From Pseudorhodobacter antarcticus (GTDB lineage Bacteria; Pseudomonadota; Alphaproteobacteria; Rhodobacterales; Rhodobacteraceae): DNA of 64,000 nt. Shown here piece after piece: positions 8,798-19,799 of this stretch. Location: the NCBI GenBank assembly GCA_945860375.1, contig CAMAQR010000015.1, positions 8,774-72,773 on the forward strand. Direction: 5' to 3'. Every line of letters begins with the position of its first letter. Positions within the stretch are counted from its first letter, which is position 1. Made by a program: the position numbers and the translations under genes. The notes beneath the pieces were generated by a model. The model had not been told where the DNA came from. It saw nothing but the letters and a program-made list of their open reading frames with translations, and made no database searches.

Positions 8798-10353
8798 CAT
8801 TCCAATTCGATGGTGCCCGGTGGCTTGGACGTCACATCGTAGAACACCCGGTTGATGCCCTTCACCTCGTTGACGAGGCGGGTCATGGTTTCGCCAAGGA
8901 AATCATGGGTGAAAGGGTAGGTGTCGGCGGTCATACCGTCCACTGACGTCACCGCGCGCAGGGCCAGCGCATAATCATAGGTGCGCCCGTCGCCCATCAC
9001 CCCCACGGTTTTCATCGGCAGAATGGCGGCGAAAGCCTGCCAGATTTCATCATAAAGCCCGTGTTTGCGGATCTGGTCGATGTAGACGGCATCGGCCTTG
9101 CGCAGAATGTCCAGCTTTTCGGGCGTGATCTCGCCCGGGCAGCGGATGGCAAGGCCCGGACCGGGGAAAGGGTGACGACCGATGAAGCTGGCGGGCAAGC
9201 CCAATTCACGGCCCAAAGCGCGGACCTCATCCTTGAACAATTCCCGCAAGGGTTCGACCAGTTTCAGGCCCATTTTCTCGGGCAGACCCCCGACATTGTG
9301 GTGCGATTTGATCGTCACCGAGGGGCCACCGCTAAAAGACACCGACTCGATCACATCGGGATACAATGTGCCTTGGGCAAGGAATTCCGCACCCTCAATC
9401 CCGTTGGCGTATTTCTGGAACACGTCGATGAACAGGCCACCGATGATCTTGCGCTTGGTTTCGGGATCGGAAACCCCGGACAGACGGCCCAGAAACAACT
9501 CCGACTCATCGGCATGGATCAGGTTCAGGTTGTAATGGTCGCGGAACATGGCGACGACCTGCTCGGCCTCGCCCAGCCGCAACAACCCGTGGTCGACGAA
9601 AACGCAGGTCAACTGCTCACCGATCGCCTCGTGGATCAGGATCGCTGTCACCGAGCTGTCGACGCCGCCCGAAAGCGCGCAGATCACCTGCTTGTCACCG
9701 ACTTGGGCGCGAATGTTGGCAATCGCCTGTTCACGGTACAGCCCCATCGTCCAATCACCGGTAAAGCCCGCCAACCGCACGAAATTGCGGTAGAGCTGCG
9801 CGCCCTTCGGGGTGTGATGCACCTCGGGGTGGAATTGCACGGCATAGAACTGCCGCGCCACATCGGCGGTGATCGCAAAGGGCGCATTGGGTGACGTGCC
9901 ATAGACCTCAAAGCCGGGAGCAAGGCGCGAGACGTGATCGCCGTGGCTCATCCAGACCTGTTCGCGACCGTCGGCAAACCAGCCCTCCAGCAAGGGCAGC
10001 GTGCCGGCGGTGGGGGTCACGAAAGCTCGCCCGAATTCAGCGGTGCCATGACCGCCCTCTACCTGCCCGCCAAGACAATGCATCATCACCTGCTGGCCAT
10101 AGCAGATGCCCAAAATCGGCACGCCCAGATCAAACACGCCCGAAGGCGGCATGGGAGCGCCGTCCCAATAGACCGAGGCCGGGCCGCCCGACAAGATCAC
10201 GGCCTGCGGCGCAAAGGCGTCCAGAAAGGCGTTGTCGACCTTGTTATAGGGGTGAATCTCGCAATAAACGTTCAACTCGCGCAGGCGGCGCGCAATCAGT
10301 TGCGTGACCTGAGAGCCGAAGTCGATGATCAGAAGGCGTTGATGCTGTGTCAT
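8797..10353 (-). CDS. guaA: GMP synthase (glutamine-hydrolysing)
   Basis: 518 residues, close to the usual 520-525. It converts XMP to GMP in purine synthesis. Domains in order: class I glutamine amidotransferase (nucleophile Cys in GICYGQQ, His in VQFHPEV), the ATP-pyrophosphatase domain (PP-loop LSGGVDSSV near residue 220) and the C-terminal dimerisation domain ending PPGTIELE, which is typical of GuaA. The start at 10353 (MTQHQRLL) is chosen because the family begins just before the IIDFGSQ strand; ATGs 6 and 20 codons upstream add an unlikely extension. Confidence 0.97.
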   Translation of the reverse strand: MTQHQRLLIIDFGSQVTQLIARRLRELNVYCEIHPYNKVDNAFLDAFAPQAVILSGGPASVYWDGAPMPPSGVFDLGVPILGICYGQQVMMHCLGGQVEGGHGTAEFGRAFVTPTAGTLPLLEGWFADGREQVWMSHGDHVSRLAPGFEVYGTSPNAPFAITADVARQFYAVQFHPEVHHTPKGAQLYRNFVRLAGFTGDWTMGLYREQAIANIRAQVGDKQVICALSGGVDSSVTAILIHEAIGEQLTCVFVDHGLLRLGEAEQVVAMFRDHYNLNLIHADESELFLGRLSGVSDPETKRKIIGGLFIDVFQKYANGIEGAEFLAQGTLYPDVIESVSFSGGPSVTIKSHHNVGGLPEKMGLKLVEPLRELFKDEVRALGRELGLPASFIGRHPFPGPGLAIRCPGEITPEKLDILRKADAVYIDQIRKHGLYDEIWQAFAAILPMKTVGVMGDGRTYDYALALRAVTSVDGMTADTYPFTHDFLGETMTRLVNEVKGINRVFYDVTSKPPGTIELE

Positions 10354-10602
10354 GGCCTCGGGTAGCCGCATGTGAAGGGAATCGCAAGATGGGGGCGGGG
10401 GAAAATTCTGCAAGCCGGAATTTTATGAAGTGGTTCTGCCTTCACGAGGGCTATCTGCGCGCAAAGGATGGCACTCGTCGCTTTCAGGCTGGGTTCATGT
10501 CGGTTTTGGCAATTATGCGGCGCATTCGGGGGGCGCGGGCCAAGGCAATCGCGGCATAAGGGGCGAAATAGGCCGCCACTGCGGCACCGGATGGAGAATG
10601 AC

Positions 10603-12144
10603 ATGAGCGATTTGGGTGGACGTCGGGCGCGGGGCGGTGGCGGGGCAACGCGGCGGGCAGAGCGGACAGCGGTGTCCTTTGAGACCGCGAAATTCATCCA
10701 GCGCAACATTCCGAATTTTGAGATTCTGAACGAAGAGGCGCTCCAGATCATCGAATGGAACGCCGAAACCATTCTGGAAGAAATCGGCGTCAACTTTGTG
10801 GAAAACGAGGCCGCCCTGCAACGCTGGCGCGAGGCAGGGGCCGATGTGCGGGGCGAGCGTGTGCACATTCCGCGCGGATTGGCGCGCAAACTTTGCTCTA
10901 CCGCTCCGAAAACCTTCATCCAGCACGCCCGCAACCCCGAGCGCAACGTCGATATCGGCGGTCGCAATCTGGTGCTGGCCCCGGTCTACGGCCCGCCCTT
11001 CGTCCGCGATGCGGCGGGCGGTCGGCGCTATGCCACCATCCATGATTTCCAGAATTTCGTGAAACTGGGCTATATGTCGAAATGGCTGCACCATTCCGGC
11101 GGCACCGTCTGCGAGCCGACCGATGTGCCGGTGAACAAGCGCCACCTCGACATGCTGCACGCCCATATGGTGCTGTCGGACAAGCCCTATATGGGCTCGG
11201 TGACAGAGCCATCGCGCGCAGCGGATTCGGTCGAGATGTCGAAAATCCTGTTTGGCGCGGATTTCGTCGATCAGAACACGGTGATGACCAGCCTTATCAA
11301 CATCAACTCGCCCATGACCTTTGACGGCATCATGATGGGCGCGCTGGAAGTTTACGCGCAGGCCAATCAGGCCGCGATCATCTCGCCCTTCATCGTTGGC
11401 GGCGCGATGGCCCCGGTCACGGTGGCAGGCACGCTGACGCAAGTGCTGGCCGAAGTGCTGGCCGGCGTCGCCTATTCCCAGCTGGTGCGCCCCGGTGCGC
11501 CGGTGATCGCAGGGGCCTTCGTGACCTCGATCGACATGAACTCGGGCGCGCCGACCTTTGGCACCCCCGAGGCCGCGCATATCACCTACGGCGTCGGGCA
11601 ATTGGTGCGCCGTCTGGGTCTGCCCTACCGGTCGGCAGGCTCGTTCTGCGGCTCGAAACTGCCGGACGCGCAAGCGGCTTACGAAACGGCAAACAGCCTG
11701 AACATGGGGTTGCTTGCCGGCGTCAACTTCATGCTGCACGCTTGCGGTTGGCTGGAAGGCGGGCTGGTGTCGTCTTACGAGAAATTCGTGATGGACGCGG
11801 ATCAGCTGGGCACCCTGCACCATCTGGCCCAAGGCATCATGATGGACACCAACGGTCAGGCGATGGATGCCATCCGCGAAGTGGGCCCGGGCGGCCACTT
11901 CCTAGGCTGCGAGCACACGCAGGCCAATTTCAAAACCGCGTTCTGGCGCTCGGACCTGTTCGACTTCAAACCGTTTGAAACCTGGGCCGAAGAAGGCGCG
12001 CGCGACACCCAAGCGCTGGCCACCGAGCGCGTCGCCAAAATGCTGGGCGACTATCAGCAGCCCGCGCTTGATGACGGCATCCGCGAGGCGCTGGATGCTT
12101 TCGTCGCCAAACGCAAATCGGAAATGCCAGACGCCTTCATCTGA
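10603..12144 (+). CDS. MttB-family methyltransferase without pyrrolysine
   Basis: 513 residues, a member of the trimethylamine methyltransferase (COG5598/MttB) superfamily, which moves methyl groups from methylated amines to a corrinoid protein. The body carries the family's HHSGGTVCEPTD and GPGGHFLGCEHTQANF patterns. There is no in-frame amber codon, so it belongs to the non-pyrrolysine branch; known members of that branch include glycine-betaine methyltransferases. The start at 10603 (MSDLGGRR) follows AATGAC, and the upstream open frame is not protein-like. No corrinoid protein gene is adjacent. A family A repeat with a hairpin follows the stop codon. Confidence 0.88.
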   Translation: MSDLGGRRARGGGGATRRAERTAVSFETAKFIQRNIPNFEILNEEALQIIEWNAETILEEIGVNFVENEAALQRWREAGADVRGERVHIPRGLARKLCSTAPKTFIQHARNPERNVDIGGRNLVLAPVYGPPFVRDAAGGRRYATIHDFQNFVKLGYMSKWLHHSGGTVCEPTDVPVNKRHLDMLHAHMVLSDKPYMGSVTEPSRAADSVEMSKILFGADFVDQNTVMTSLININSPMTFDGIMMGALEVYAQANQAAIISPFIVGGAMAPVTVAGTLTQVLAEVLAGVAYSQLVRPGAPVIAGAFVTSIDMNSGAPTFGTPEAAHITYGVGQLVRRLGLPYRSAGSFCGSKLPDAQAAYETANSLNMGLLAGVNFMLHACGWLEGGLVSSYEKFVMDADQLGTLHHLAQGIMMDTNGQAMDAIREVGPGGHFLGCEHTQANFKTAFWRSDLFDFKPFETWAEEGARDTQALATERVAKMLGDYQQPALDDGIREALDAFVAKRKSEMPDAFI

Positions 12145-12161
12145 TCCGACCCTGCTTTTTG

Positions 12162-12211
12162 CTTCATCTGTCTTGAAATATCCCACGGGGGCGTGGGGGG
12201 GTGCCCCCCCA
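12162..12211 (+). repeat. 3'-end repeat family A, copy 2, with hairpin
   Basis: Begins CTTCATCTGTCTTGAAATAT and continues CCCACGGGG, then a G7/C7 hairpin (TG7-TG-C7A) at 12194-12211. It lies 18 bases after the methyltransferase stop codon and points the same way as that gene. The hairpin could act as the transcript end, though no T run follows it. Confidence 0.75.
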
Positions 12212-12347
12212 CTGCCACTGCGCGAAACGCTTGATCGCAAGTGAAAACGTGGCCAAGCGCGGCAGAATTGTTCAGACTTGTGGCGTGGCATAGGTTCGAA
12301 AAGGGAAACAATTCCCCGCAGCCGGTCCGGCGCGGGCCTTTCTCCTC

Positions 12348-12632
12348 TCACACGGCCACGTTGCGCGGCAGCAGACGCACTTCGGCCATCAGCGCGATCA
12401 GAACATCGACATGATGCGCCACCGAATAGGCGGCGTCTGCGGCGCGGCGCGTTTGTTCCAGCCGCTCCTCCGCCTCCAGCAGGTGTGGCAAGGTGCTGGC
12501 TGTCGACATCATGTTGGGGACCAGCCGCTTCAAATCCCGCTCGCGCCGGTAATCGCCCAGCCCAAAGCGGGCGGCGCGGATCAACAGGCGCGGGCGGCGC
12601 AATTCATTCAGAAGGGCAGGAAAATCGGTCAT
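12348..12632 (-). CDS. DUF6477-type hypothetical protein
   Basis: 94 residues from the ATG at 12632 (MTDFPALL). It is mostly helical, rich in Leu, Arg and Ala, with LRRPRLLIRAARFGL near the start and EERLEQTRR...VDVLIALMAE near the end. I recognise this as a family seen in Rhodobacteraceae, recorded as DUF6477; the function is not known. It diverges from the DUF6456-type gene across a 160-base AT-rich space, an arrangement that may reflect shared regulation. The open frame extends 30 codons upstream but that part is not protein-like. Confidence 0.7.
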   Translation of the reverse strand: MTDFPALLNELRRPRLLIRAARFGLGDYRRERDLKRLVPNMMSTASTLPHLLEAEERLEQTRRAADAAYSVAHHVDVLIALMAEVRLLPRNVAV

Positions 12633-12774
12633 GGCAGCCTCCGGTTGGACAGGCTTCACCTTAACCTCACGCAACCGGGCGTTGCGCAAGGGCCATTTCG
12701 AGCGCGCGCAGGGTTGCCGCATTGTTTAAGATTTATAAACAATTATTGGAAAAGTCACAATCTTGGCTCGGCCA

Positions 12775-12789
12775 TTAACCTTTGGGTAA
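12775..12789 (+). promoter_or_regulatory. CtrA-like half-site pair upstream of the DUF6456 gene
   Basis: TTAA-N7-GTAA just before the start codon at 12793, in the AT-rich divergent space. The full CtrA consensus in alphaproteobacteria is TTAA-N7-TTAA, so this is one base off. It is a suggestion from pattern only. Confidence 0.25.
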
Positions 12790-12792
12790 CAA

Positions 12793-13998
12793 ATGCCACT
12801 CACGGTTGAAAGCGTCTTTGGCGAGACAACAACAGCCGGTGAAGCGGTGCGGAACGAGGCGATGCAATCCAACCTTTCTTCCTTGCACGGCTTGCCCGGT
12901 TGGTTGCCCGATGCGGTCCGGCTGTACCTGAGCCATACCGAGGACGGCATGTCGCTGCGGGCTTTGGCCCGGCGCGATGGCAAGCACGCCTCGACCGTCA
13001 TGCGCCTTGTGCGGCGCTATGAAGGTCGGCGCGACGATCCGCTGGTCGATGAGGCCTTGGCTGCCTTGCTGCATTGCGACCCATGTGATCCTGTCGCGCC
13101 CCATCTTGCCGCCCCCCATCTTGCCGCCAGAGAGGATGATTCCGATATGACTGCAGCCATTCGCCCCCAAAGCCTGATTGCGGATGCCGCCACCATCGAC
13201 CGCGAGGGCAAGCGCATCCTGCGCCGTCTGGCCGAACCGGGCGCGATTCTGGCCATTGCGCCCGATATGGAAAAGGCGGTGGTGATGCGCGCATTTCCCG
13301 ATGGCCGCACCCTGCGCACCGGGGTGGTGGAGCGGGTTCTGGCGCAGGCCTTTGCGCTGAAAGACTGGATCATCTGCCGCAAACCGGGGCGGGTGGCCAG
13401 CTATGAGATCACCGCTGTGGGCCGCGCGGCCTTGCTGCGGATGCTGGCCGAGGATGATCGCAGCGGTCTGGCCGAAGCCACCACGCCTTTCGCCGATCCG
13501 CAGCGCGAATGGGACCCGCGCGCCGGTGCGGCGGATGAAGGCCCGCGCCGCATCCGCTACAATCTGGCCGAAAGCCCGGTGGCGGTGTTGGGGCGCAGGC
13601 GCGACAAGGATGGCAAGTTGTTTCTGGAGCCCGAACTGGTCAACGCCGCCGAGCGTCTGCGGGAGGATTTTGAACTGGCGCAGATGGGCCCGCGCGTGGC
13701 GCAGAACTGGGAGCGTTTTTTGACCGGCGGCGACCGTGGCAGCTTTCGCGCTGAGACAGGGCAACCCGAAGGTCCGCGCGCCGCGCGCGATCGGGTGGCA
13801 CTTGCGTTGCGCGATCTGGGGCCGGGGCTCGGCGATGTGGCGCTGCGGGTCTGTTGCTTTCTCGAAGGAATCGAGACGGCGGAACAGCGGTTGGGTTGGG
13901 CGGCGCGGTCAGGCAAGATTGTGCTGCGCATCGCTTTGCAACGCCTGCACCGCCATCATGTTGAAACTTATGGAAAGTCTGGACGGATGATTGGGTGA
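12793..13998 (+). CDS. DUF6456 domain protein with helix-turn-helix region
   Basis: 401 residues. The N-terminal quarter has a helix-turn-helix-like segment (DGMSLRALARRDGKHASTV, about residues 52-70). The C-terminal domain (about 330-395, RDRVALALRDLGPGLGDVAL onward) is what I recognise as DUF6456. The middle is acidic and variable, and holds a tandem duplication giving APHLAAPHLAA (15-base DNA repeat at 13099-13128). It looks like a DNA-binding regulator, but the target is unknown. A start at 12862 (MQSNLSS, preceded by GAGGCG) is an alternative to 12793. Inverted and tandem repeats follow the stop codon. Confidence 0.72.
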   Translation: MPLTVESVFGETTTAGEAVRNEAMQSNLSSLHGLPGWLPDAVRLYLSHTEDGMSLRALARRDGKHASTVMRLVRRYEGRRDDPLVDEALAALLHCDPCDPVAPHLAAPHLAAREDDSDMTAAIRPQSLIADAATIDREGKRILRRLAEPGAILAIAPDMEKAVVMRAFPDGRTLRTGVVERVLAQAFALKDWIICRKPGRVASYEITAVGRAALLRMLAEDDRSGLAEATTPFADPQREWDPRAGAADEGPRRIRYNLAESPVAVLGRRRDKDGKLFLEPELVNAAERLREDFELAQMGPRVAQNWERFLTGGDRGSFRAETGQPEGPRAARDRVALALRDLGPGLGDVALRVCCFLEGIETAEQRLGWAARSGKIVLRIALQRLHRHHVETYGKSGRMIG

Positions 13999-14003
13999 GG
14001 CCC

Positions 14004-14155
14004 GGCGGCTTTCGCCGCGAAAACGCTCCAGTGGAGCGTTTTCAGGGCCGAACGCGCGGGGCCACCGCACCGCGCTGGCGTTTGCCGCAAAACGCGCGGG
14101 GCCACTGCACCGCGCCGGGGGGCGGCAAGGCGAACGCGCGGGGCCACCGCACCGC
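14004..14155. repeat. Hairpins plus three-copy tandem repeat
   Basis: After the DUF6456 gene come a GCGGC/GCCGC stem, then a perfect 11-base inverted repeat (GAAAACGCTCC/GGAGCGTTTTC) at 14019-14043, then three copies of a 23-base unit beginning AACGCGCGGGGCCAC at 14051, 14091 and 14133. The copies lie 40 and 42 bases apart; copy 2 has one mismatch. No protein is evident. Confidence 0.7.
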
Positions 14156-14164
14156 ACCGGATTG

Positions 14165-14722
14165 TCACCCCGCGAAGGCCTTTGCGGCCAGCAAAACCGA
14201 TAACAGGGCCAACCAGATTGCAGCGCCTTTGTTCAGCCACTGGCCTGATCGCGACAGCACTCCGGCCCCCAAAACCGCCCATAGCGCGGCAATCACCGGC
14301 ACTTGAACGGCAAAGCTGATCAGACTGTGCAGCGCCGTCGGACCTGCCGGAATCAACACCAGACCGAACAACAGGCATTTGGGGTTCAGCAGAGTCGTCA
14401 CCCCCACCTGCATGGCGGACACTGGATGCGCTGCCGCCGACAGGGCCGCCGGACGGTGCCAAAGCCCAAAGGCCAGACGCGCCACCCAAAGTGCCGCAAC
14501 ACCGGTCAGGACAGGGCGCAAGATCGGCAGGCGGTCCAGCACCGGCGCACCCCAGATCACCAAGGGCACCACCACGCAAAGATAGGCCAGCAACTCGACC
14601 GGCAGCAACCGCAGCCCCGCGCGAAAACCGCCCTGCGCCCCCGCCAGCGCCAACAGCGTGTTGGTTGGGCCGGGGGTGATCAGCAGCGCCAAAAGCGCAA
14701 GGTTCAGTTCAATCAGGGTCAT
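14165..14722 (-). CDS. LysE/RhtB family translocator
   Basis: 185 residues with about five to six hydrophobic segments. The LysE family signature is near the N-terminus (LALLALLITPGPTNTLLALA). Such inner-membrane proteins export amino acids or related metabolites. It is slightly shorter than the usual 200-210. The start at 14722 (MTLIELN) puts the first membrane helix at the N-terminus as in the family; the upstream open frame runs into an inverted repeat and is not coding. The substrate is unknown. Confidence 0.85.
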   Translation of the reverse strand: MTLIELNLALLALLITPGPTNTLLALAGAQGGFRAGLRLLPVELLAYLCVVVPLVIWGAPVLDRLPILRPVLTGVAALWVARLAFGLWHRPAALSAAAHPVSAMQVGVTTLLNPKCLLFGLVLIPAGPTALHSLISFAVQVPVIAALWAVLGAGVLSRSGQWLNKGAAIWLALLSVLLAAKAFAG

Positions 14723-14790
14723 GCGGGGGATGTAGCGCAGGTGTGGCACAAGCGAAATCTGATTATGCCGGATCATGAAATACGTTACCG

Positions 14791-14840
14791 CAACTTGATC
14801 CGGGGCCCCGCCTTGACGGCCATGGCCCCGGATCAAGTTG
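14791..14840. repeat. 17-base perfect inverted repeat (REP-like)
   Basis: CAACTTGATCCGGGGCC at 14791-14807 and its exact reverse complement at 14824-14840, separated by 16 bases. It lies between lysE and katG, outside either gene. This kind of GGCCCCGGATCAAG palindrome looks like a dispersed bacterial intergenic element. Confidence 0.75.
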
Positions 14841-14873
14841 GGGCGCGACGCGGGGCAGGCGGTGCAGAATGAC

Positions 14874-14898
14874 AAGGGCGGCGTCTTGCGCCGCCCTT
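14874..14898. terminator. Hairpin downstream of katG
   Basis: Stem AAGGGCGGC/GCCGCCCTT with a seven-base loop, about 20 bases past the katG stop codon. The T-run after it on the minus strand is weak, so termination is likely but not certain. Confidence 0.6.
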
Positions 14899-14918
14899 GC
14901 TGGCCTTGATGCCTGAAC

Positions 14919-17111
<2,193 letters not shown>

Positions 17112-17195
17112 TCAACTCCGCTGTTGGTGTGCCGGCCCTGTTTGGGCGGCGTTCTCTTTCACAATATAGAGCCACAGCGGATTGCGCAAAGGGAA

Positions 17196-17582
17196 TTAGA
17201 ACAATTCTAAAACGAAAAAGGGGCAGGTTTCGGCGCCCTCATTGGTGCTTTGAAACAACGATCCGCCGACGCGGGTCAGACCGGCCTTGTAAACAAGGCG
17301 CGCCAAAGCTCCGCCCACAAAAGGCGCAGCGAAGAACACCCAAAGCTGCGACAGCGCCGCACCAGCGGCAAAGACCGCGGGGGCCAAAGGACCGCGCCGG
17401 GCTCACCGAAACGCCGGTCACATGGATGCCAACCAGATGGATGGCAGCCGATGTCAGGCCAACCGCAGGGCCAGAGAAGCCAGCCGCTGAACCCGTGCCA
17501 GCGCGCCCAGAATCACCGTGCCGAACAAGAGCGTCATCACAAATTCAAACACCCGCATTTCGACACTGAGTTTGCTGTTCAT
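17196..17582 (-). pseudogene. Aquaporin (AqpZ-like) remnant
   Basis: Minus-strand pieces in different frames rebuild the C-terminal half of an aquaporin: [16 protein letters not shown] (about 17549-17502), then [20 protein letters not shown] leading to [14 protein letters not shown] (the second NPA-type loop, here SPA), then [20 protein letters not shown] in a third frame, ending at 17196. The last frame change falls in a run of five C in GGCCCCCGCGG, where one C fewer would restore the frame; another break lies near 17490. The N-terminal half (first NPA loop) is absent: the space up to lipA at 17727 has nothing like it. So this is a truncated, frameshifted relic. Confidence 0.75.
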
Positions 17583-17726
17583 CTCGCTGCGGTTTTCAAA
17601 AACCGACCTGCCCTTGGCCTTGCCCCCACCACATGGCCCCATGCACGCAGGTCAAAGCTGCGGACGTTGCCAAGGGGCTGCGGTAGGACTATCAGTTGGG
17701 GGCGAAGCCTTCAGGGGGAAAAACCG

Positions 17727-18677
17727 GTGCGTGATCTCAAGCTGCCAGACCAACGCCACCCCGAAAAGGCGCATAAGCCCGACAATGCGCAGCCCAAAAA
17801 GCCCGACTGGATCCGCGTGCGCGCGCCCACATCCGAAGGCTACAAGAAAACCCGCGACATCTTGCGTGACAAGAAACTGGTGACGGTCTGCGAAGAGGCG
17901 GGCTGCCCGAATGTGGGCGAATGCTGGTCTCAGGGTCACGCCACCATGATGATCATGGGTGAGATTTGCACCCGTGGCTGTTCGTTTTGCAACATCGCCA
18001 CCGGCAAACCCAAGGCGCTTGATGCGTTCGAACCGGGACGGGTGGCACATGCGGTGTCGGAACTGGGCCTGAAACATGTGGTGATCACCTCTGTGGACCG
18101 CGACGATCTGGACGATGGCGGCGCGGATCATTTCGCCATGACCATCCGCGCCATCCGCCACCGATCCCCGGGCACCACGATTGAAATTCTGACGCCGGAT
18201 TTCCTGAAATGCCCGCCCTCGGCCTTGGAAAAGGTGGTCGAGGCGCGTCCCGATGTGTTCAACCACAACCTTGAAACCGTCCCCGGCCTGTATCCCACCG
18301 TCCGCCCCGGCGCGCGCTATTTCCATTCTTTGCGGTTGTTGCAGAAGGTCAAGGAATTGGACCCAACGCTGTTCACCAAATCCGGCATCATGGTCGGCTT
18401 GGGCGAAGACCGCATCGGCGTTGGCCAAGTCATGGATGACATGCGGGCGGCGGATGTGGATTTCCTGACCATCGGGCAATATCTGCAACCGACGCCCAAA
18501 CACCACCGGGTTGACCGTTTTGTGACGCCAGACGAGTTCAAGGCCTATGAAACCAGCGCTTATGGCAAGGGATTCTTGATGGTGTCTGCCACCCCATTGA
18601 CCCGGTCCAGCTATCACGCGGGCGAGGATTTCGCGCAACTGCGCGCCGCACGGCTGGAAAAGCTGGGGCGCGGCTGA
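17727..18677 (+). CDS. lipA: Lipoyl synthase
   Basis: 316 residues. A radical-SAM enzyme that inserts two sulfurs into octanoyl groups on lipoyl domains. The auxiliary cluster ligands are in [13 protein letters not shown] and the radical-SAM cluster in [13 protein letters not shown] (CxxxCxxC). The C-terminal segment [16 protein letters not shown], with its RSSYHA Ser ligand, is typical. The start is GTG at 17727 with AGGGGGA upstream; the much longer open frame to 17250 runs antisense to the aquaporin remnant and is not coding. Its 3' end converges on the outer-membrane protein gene. Confidence 0.95.
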   Translation: MRDLKLPDQRHPEKAHKPDNAQPKKPDWIRVRAPTSEGYKKTRDILRDKKLVTVCEEAGCPNVGECWSQGHATMMIMGEICTRGCSFCNIATGKPKALDAFEPGRVAHAVSELGLKHVVITSVDRDDLDDGGADHFAMTIRAIRHRSPGTTIEILTPDFLKCPPSALEKVVEARPDVFNHNLETVPGLYPTVRPGARYFHSLRLLQKVKELDPTLFTKSGIMVGLGEDRIGVGQVMDDMRAADVDFLTIGQYLQPTPKHHRVDRFVTPDEFKAYETSAYGKGFLMVSATPLTRSSYHAGEDFAQLRAARLEKLGRG

Positions 18678-18708
18678 CGCCGCCCCGCCTTTGGATGTGT
18701 CGACAGGA

Positions 18709-18837
18709 TCAGAAGCGGAACCCGACGCCAATGTCGTAGATTTCAGCCCCGTTGCTCGGCAACGCCCCGGTGACCCCACCCTCGACAAAGCCGCCATTGC
18801 CGAACCGGAATTCGCCACCAATGGTGAAGATTTCCTA
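18709..18837 (-). other. In-frame continuation of the outer-membrane protein past an amber codon
   Basis: Directly after the TAG at 18837-18835 the same frame stays open for 41 codons, reading EIFTIGGEFRFGNGG and ending GAEIYDIGVGFRF before TGA at 18709. The C-terminal Phe and alternating aromatic pattern are the outer-membrane insertion signal expected at the end of a barrel protein, which the shorter product lacks. Confidence 0.8.
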
Positions 18838-19635
18838 TGTGAACCCGCTGAACCCCGGGTCGATCTGAGTGATATCGGCCAACACGGTGAAAGCATCGGT
18901 GATGTCATAGCCCGCGTGCAGCCGCGCGCTTGCAAATGACTGGCCATTGTCATTGGCGAAGTTGCTGAGTTCAAGGCCAAGCGTCAGCTTGTTTCTGTCA
19001 TAAAGCATTCCGAAGATCAGCGCGGTTTGGTTCGAGGGGCCAAAGCCTGTGACCCGCTGGACGCCGCCCATGAAGGTGGTGCTGCCCATGATATAGCTGG
19101 CCGCGATCTGCACCGTATCGGCGGTGGCCTTGCCGCCCTCAAACTGGTGCGCCGATGCGCCATAAGTCAAATTCCCGGAGGTTCCGGTGAAGGCGAGGCC
19201 AAGTTCGGTGTCTTCGGAGAGCAAGGGATGAAAACTATCCCACCTGAGTTGGTTGAATTCGAGGTTCACCATGCGGTTGGTCCCCAATTCCGGCAAGGTC
19301 AGAACCGTCGACAGGGCGCGGCGCGGCGCACCGATGGTGAAATCACCAAAGCCGGTGGTCACGACCAGACCGCCCCGATAAGCGGTGCTCCCTTCGCTCT
19401 CCTTGATCTGACGGAAGTGGAGGATGGTGAGATCCGCCCCGTAACCGATGGCGCCGCTGCCAGAACTGCGCCAAGACAGCGTCACGTCGCCAGTGAAGTA
19501 GCTGTAATTGCTGAACATATATTTGGAATGTTCCAGCTCGATCTCGCCAGTCGTGCTGAACCCGTTGCCGAAGTCGAGCGCCAAGGCAGGCGATCCGACC
19601 GTTGCAAGCAGGAAAGCAAGTGTGGTCTTGCGCAT
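18835..19635 (-). CDS. Outer-membrane beta-barrel (porin-like) protein, ended by amber codon
   Basis: 266 residues as read. A signal peptide covers about residues 1-19 (MRKTTLAFLLA...ALA, cleavage before LDFGNG). The remainder is a run of amphipathic beta strands with many Gly, Thr, Tyr and Asn, fitting a general porin-like barrel. The frame stops at TAG (18835) after FSGFT, but the following 41 codons are in frame and provide the missing C-terminal strands with terminal Phe, so the ancestral protein would be 18709-19635 and about 308 residues. Whether this is a pseudogene, a sequencing error or a read-through case is open. The start at 19635 follows AAGGGAA. The protein is not a recognisable named porin. 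Confidence 0.75.
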   Translation of the reverse strand: MRKTTLAFLLATVGSPALALDFGNGFSTTGEIELEHSKYMFSNYSYFTGDVTLSWRSSGSGAIGYGADLTILHFRQIKESEGSTAYRGGLVVTTGFGDFTIGAPRRALSTVLTLPELGTNRMVNLEFNQLRWDSFHPLLSEDTELGLAFTGTSGNLTYGASAHQFEGGKATADTVQIAASYIMGSTTFMGGVQRVTGFGPSNQTALIFGMLYDRNKLTLGLELSNFANDNGQSFASARLHAGYDITDAFTVLADITQIDPGFSGFT

Positions 19636-19799
19636 GGTCAAGTTCCCTTTGATCGATTGCTTGCCGATCACAGTGGGCGCGAAAGCAGGTGGCGGCAAGG
19701 CCGCGGATTTTTGATCGGTTCCGTGGCCTGCACGACACGAAGGCCGCTGGCCGGTCAGATGTCGATATCCGATGCGGCAGTGCCGACACCCCGAGGGTC

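Noticed and set aside
10603..12144. Pyrrolysine-containing trimethylamine methyltransferase
   Set aside because: There is no in-frame amber codon, so it is of the non-pyrrolysine branch.
13099..13128. Tandem 15-base repeat in the DUF6456 gene as a CRISPR or phase-variable tract
   Set aside because: Only two units, in frame, and a multiple of three; a simple duplication.
14051..14155. Three-unit repeat as a CRISPR array
   Set aside because: Spacer lengths of 17-19 bases are too short, the spacers are themselves repeat-like, and no cas genes are near.
17250..17726. Long upstream extension of lipA
   Set aside because: Runs antisense through the aquaporin relic with a basic, low-complexity translation; the GTG at 17727 has a good ribosome site.
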